Source: Flavobacteriales bacterium UBA6051 (GTDB lineage Bacteria; Bacteroidota; Bacteroidia; Flavobacteriales_D; Crocinitomicaceae). Taken from it: DNA of 64,000 nucleotides. Positions 61,116 through 64,000 of this stretch are shown here, piece after piece (within the stretch, counting starts at the first letter, position 1; the number at the start of each line of letters is the position of its first letter). Both the position numbers and the translations under genes were made by a program. The stretch is taken from assembly GCA_002427735.1 (NCBI GenBank), contig DIYP01000013.1, forward strand, positions 24,343-88,342, given 5' to 3'. The notes under the pieces are model-generated. The model was not told the DNA's origin. It worked only from the letters and a program-made list of their open reading frames with translations, and did no database searches.

Positions 61116-61586
61116 ATGACTAAACTGCTTTCAACTGTTGTTGCTGTATTTTGTTTGCTATGTGCCAGCGGTCAAACACAGTATTCTACAGAGAGTATTT
61201 CTTTAACATCCTTTAAACCATCTGACTGGACCGTTTATTTTTTTGATGAAAACAACATCAAAATAGAGTATAAGGTCATAGCCTGTGACTATACTTCTGG
61301 ACTGGATGAGGAGCTTGTTTTGTTTAAAGTGACAAACTTGGGTAATACCGAAATGAATGTTAAGTGGCATGCTCAACTCAAATACAATGATATATGCCGA
61401 ACATGCGCTGATCCAATGGAGTATTCTGTAGAATCATTGATACCTGTGGGACAAAGTGTGGAAGGAATCTGTGATAGATCTATAGGCTTTGGACTGCGGG
61501 TTTTCTCAGGATTCACGGATCCGAATTACGCTCATATTGAGCGTTTAACCTCTTTCGAACTGGCAGATTTAACAATTACCAATTAA
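61116..61586 (+). CDS. Small secreted protein, cassette 3
   Basis: 156 aa from the ATG at 61116; the frame continues upstream to 61068 but the signal peptide MTKLLSTVVAVFCLLCASGQ fixes the start. Mature ~136 residues look beta-rich (SLTSFKPSDWTVYFFDENNI, VLFKVTNLGNTEMNVKWHAQL) with three Cys (NDICRTCADP and GICDRS). It could be a small Ig-like or beta-sandwich domain. No family recognised. The large adhesin gene starts 60 nt downstream without a terminator. Confidence 0.75.
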   Translation: MTKLLSTVVAVFCLLCASGQTQYSTESISLTSFKPSDWTVYFFDENNIKIEYKVIACDYTSGLDEELVLFKVTNLGNTEMNVKWHAQLKYNDICRTCADPMEYSVESLIPVGQSVEGICDRSIGFGLRVFSGFTDPNYAHIERLTSFELADLTITN

Positions 61587-61646
61587 TCTCATTTAACCAT
61601 AAATAGAAGATTATAGACTACTAATACTACTACTTAACTAACCACT

Positions 61647-64000
61647 ATGAAACATTTTTTACTCCTATTGTGTATTGCATTTTGTCTACCATGGAGTGCA
61701 AATGCTCAGATCATCCCGTGTGATGTAAATATCACGGCTACTTATAATGGTGTTGTCGATTGTAATGGGGCAGATGTTGATTTATATGCCGTTGGGCAAG
61801 GTCAATATACACTGGTAATGGACAATGATTTTAACAGCGGAAACCTTGGGCCTGGATGGGTCTCTACAGGTGGTTCTTCCGTAGGAACTGCATGTGGATC
61901 AAGTCTCGATGGTACTTCCTATTATTGGGCTTCCACTTCTACAGGAACACCAAACCTTACAACAGAGGCATACGACTTATCTTGTGGTGGGGTCATTTCT
62001 TTTGATATGGCTTATGCTACGCAGGGAGGAGCTGCACCTTGTGAGGGACCGGATTTAGCAGATGAAGGTGTCACATTACAGTATTCAACAGACGGTGGAG
62101 CGACTTGGACGGTTATTCAATACTGGGGACCTAACGGAGGGTATGATCCAACAATGACTACATGGAATAACTATTCAATTCCAATTCCTCCAGGTGCATC
62201 TGTTCCAAATGTTCAGTTTCAATGGATACAAAACAATTCTTCAGGAACTTGTTGTGACAACTGGGGAATTGATAACGTACAAATCCTGTCTATTGTGAAT
62301 TGTGTGCCATATTGGTATGATTGGTCTCAAGTGGCTGGTTCGCCTGATAATCAAGCTCAAAATGTTACACCTACGACAACGACGACGTACACTGTTACCT
62401 ATACGAATGGTACCGATATGTGTCAAGATCAAATTACGATTGTCATTCCTCCAGGAGTTACAGCAGATGCCGGACCAGATCAGGTATACTGTCCTGGGTC
62501 GGGTGGTGTGACTGTAGGTGGAAATCCTGTTTCGGTTGAAGAAACAGCAACTTATTCATGGGATAATGGAGGAAGTTCTGGAACAATTGATTTGACTGGT
62601 CCAGTGACAGATAATGGTCAGGGGGTTGTCGCTCCCGCGGTAAATACGCAATATACGGTTCAAGTAACTTATAACGGATGTACTGCAACAGATGATATGT
62701 GGGTAATTGTTGATCAACCACCAACAGCTTCAAATCCTGCTCCAATTAATGTAGAATGTGCGGCAGATATTCCAGCGACAAATGTTTCGGTTGTTACCGA
62801 TGAAGCGGATGATTACACGGCTGTTCCAACAGTTGCTTGGCTTAGTGATGTTTCAGATAATAATACGTGTCCTGAAACGATTACCAGAACATACAGGGTT
62901 TCTGATGCTTGTGGTAGTTATGTCGATGTAGCACAAACTATAACAGTTCAAGATGTAACGAATCCAATATTAAATCCACCTCCTGGGCCAGTTACGGTAG
63001 AATGTGTTGGTGATGTTCCAGCGATGACTGATCTTGGATGGACAGACAACTGTGATGGTGCAGGAACAGTAACAGGAGTCGATGGTCCTGTGGTTGGAGG
63101 ATATTGTGGTGGAACTGTGACTAGGACCTGGACATATACGGATGCTTGTGGGAATTCTGCAACAGCAACGCAGACAATCACTATTAATGATACGCAAGCA
63201 CCAACGCTTGATCCAGCACCGGCAGATATTACTGTAGAATGTCCTGGTGATATTCCGGCAATGACTGATTTGAATTGGATAGATAACTGTGATGGTGCAG
63301 GAACAGTAACAGGAGTTGATTCACCAATTCCCGCAAACCTTTGTGGTGGGACAGTGACTAGAACATGGACATACACAGATAACTGTGGTAATGCGACAAC
63401 AGTGACGCAAACAATCACAATTAATGATACGCAAGCGCCAACAGCGAGTAATCCTCCTGCGCAAACAGGAACACCGCCAGCACCTGATCCAACAGTCGTC
63501 ACTGATGAGGCGGATAACTGTGGAGCACCAGTGGTTGCCTTTGTTGGAGACGTTTCTGATGGTGGTATTTGTCCCGAAACGATTACACGTACGTACAGCG
63601 TAACGGACGTTTGTGGTAATCAGATTTTGGTTACACAAACTTTTACAGTAGGAGATGCAGTTTTTCCAACTGCAAGTAATCCTGCTACTATGTACGTGCA
63701 GTGTTCGGCAGATGTTCCGGCACCAGACCCATTGGTGGTGACAGATGAAGCAGATAACAGTACGATTCCAGTGGTAACTTGGGAAAGCGATGTTTCAGAT
63801 AATAACTCTTGTCCTGAGACCATTACACGTACTTACCGCGTGACGGACGATTGCGGAAACTATATTGTCGTAACTCAATTGATTATTGTTAATGATACGC
63901 AAGTGCCAGTTTTTGCAGCTGCACCTGCTGATGTAACAGTTCAGTGTGTGGGTGATGTCCCAGCCATGACTGATCTTGGATGGACAGACAACTGTGATGG
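61647..64000 (+). CDS. Giant repeat adhesin, cassette 3 (runs off right edge)
   Basis: At least 784 residues, open to the last base. Signal peptide MKHFLLLLCIAFCLPWSANAQ. Residues ~60-220 are a beta-sandwich (DNDFNSGNLGPGWVSTGG, CCDNWGIDNVQIL) typical of reeler/MAM-like or 'DUF11-style' N-modules. Ig-like stretches follow to ~355 (TADAGPDQVYCPG). From 62718 there are at least six ~79-residue HYR-like repeats in two alternating flavours: A (TASNPAP ... VVTDEAD ... CPETITRTYRV) and B (VECVGDVPAMTDLGWTDNCD ... CGGTVTRTWTYTD). The tail is not seen, but a T9SS CHU_C end is expected from the neighbours. Confidence 0.88.
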   Translation, partial: MKHFLLLLCIAFCLPWSANAQIIPCDVNITATYNGVVDCNGADVDLYAVGQGQYTLVMDNDFNSGNLGPGWVSTGGSSVGTACGSSLDGTSYYWASTSTGTPNLTTEAYDLSCGGVISFDMAYATQGGAAPCEGPDLADEGVTLQYSTDGGATWTVIQYWGPNGGYDPTMTTWNNYSIPIPPGASVPNVQFQWIQNNSSGTCCDNWGIDNVQILSIVNCVPYWYDWSQVAGSPDNQAQNVTPTTTTTYTVTYTNGTDMCQDQITIVIPPGVTADAGPDQVYCPGSGGVTVGGNPVSVEETATYSWDNGGSSGTIDLTGPVTDNGQGVVAPAVNTQYTVQVTYNGCTATDDMWVIVDQPPTASNPAPINVECAADIPATNVSVVTDEADDYTAVPTVAWLSDVSDNNTCPETITRTYRVSDACGSYVDVAQTITVQDVTNPILNPPPGPVTVECVGDVPAMTDLGWTDNCDGAGTVTGVDGPVVGGYCGGTVTRTWTYTDACGNSATATQTITINDTQAPTLDPAPADITVECPGDIPAMTDLNWIDNCDGAGTVTGVDSPIPANLCGGTVTRTWTYTDNCGNATTVTQTITINDTQAPTASNPPAQTGTPPAPDPTVVTDEADNCGAPVVAFVGDVSDGGICPETITRTYSVTDVCGNQILVTQTFTVGDAVFPTASNPATMYVQCSADVPAPDPLVVTDEADNSTIPVVTWESDVSDNNSCPETITRTYRVTDDCGNYIVVTQLIIVNDTQVPVFAAAPADVTVQCVGDVPAMTDLGWTDNCD
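62718..64000 (+). repeat. HYR-like repeat array, alternating A/B units
   Basis: Units start at 62718 (A), 62955 (B), 63192 (B), 63429 (A), 63657 (A) and 63897 (B, truncated by the window). Unit lengths are 237, 237, 237, 228 and 240 bp, so the frame is kept. Two of the B units share a 14-residue core, VPAMTDLGWTDNCD; the third reads IPAMTDLNWIDNCD. Confidence 0.9.

Noticed and set aside
51306..63823. Many antisense open frames of 60-184 codons inside the giant adhesins (for example 62948-63502 minus)
   Set aside because: Products of repeated codon composition on the opposite strand; they repeat with the repeats and have no promoter, start context or family match.
1..64000. tRNA, rRNA, transposase, integrase or phage genes
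   Set aside because: Gaps were read for cloverleaf or mobile-element signs and none was found; every gap is under ~230 bp.

Overview
The window looks like chromosome of a Bacteroidota bacterium, most likely a marine or freshwater Flavobacteriales-type (Crocinitomicaceae/Cryomorphaceae-like) cell. The evidence is many secreted proteins with type IX secretion (T9SS) C-terminal sorting domains, CHU_C 'gliding motility-associated' C-termini, a PorE-like OmpA protein, the Bacteroidota -7 promoter box TAnnTTTG at many genes, A/T-rich leaders without Shine-Dalgarno sites, and Bacteroidota-restricted families (DUF4907, DUF4159, DUF4924). Genes are dense, no gap without a gene exceeds about 230 bp, and I saw no tRNA, rRNA, CRISPR array, prophage or insertion sequence.

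Layout. 1-207: start of a pirin gene (leftward) behind a perfect 24-bp palindromic operator. 288-6586: leftward operon of six genes: a GEVED-domain protein, four six-bladed Kelch propellers and a DUF4907 lipoprotein, nearly all translationally coupled. 6777-13201: a 55-aa CxxC protein, then the leftward operon pepT-holA-rsmE-DUF4159-ankyrin, and ndk. 13330-18097: ZIP transporter, a candidate small RNA, an outer-membrane barrel, a CoA-type Nudix hydrolase, a lipoprotein and lgt. 18211-28525: NfeD-like/flotillin pair, PaaY-like hexapeptide protein, a tag-containing operon, a Ser/Thr kinase divergent from a GlcNAc-kinase-like gene, a SiaC homologue, an OmpH-like lipoprotein with a DUF4924 gene, and an FAD oxidase. 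28621-37434: PorE-like/TPR operon, a PaaJ/PcaF thiolase, and a lipoprotein/barrel/T9SS-cargo trio. 37435-45414: KdsC-like phosphatase, DUF2520 protein, a 903-aa T9SS adhesin with a small companion, secA. 45608-49002: guaA and a LysM/PBP1-like lipid-free secreted protein.

49135-64000 is the most distinctive region. It holds three consecutive cassettes, each made of a small secreted protein (74, 111 and 156 aa) followed by a giant repeat adhesin (2540, 1095 and at least 784 aa). The first two adhesins end in CHU_C domains and a strong terminator; the third runs off the right edge. Each cassette is preceded by the same promoter-like element, GCAACC-N15-(C/A)GTT, with a TAnnTTTR box at a fixed 13-bp offset. 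The small proteins are not recognisably related to each other. I infer a co-regulated surface-adhesin system, possibly under one ECF sigma factor, in which each giant T9SS cargo travels with a dedicated small periplasmic or secreted partner.

Other points of interest: a -7 box only 3-4 nt from the start codon at six genes (leaderless mRNA), a SiaC homologue with Ile at the expected phospho-Thr position, and an uncharacterised ~105-nt RNA between ZIP and barrel genes.
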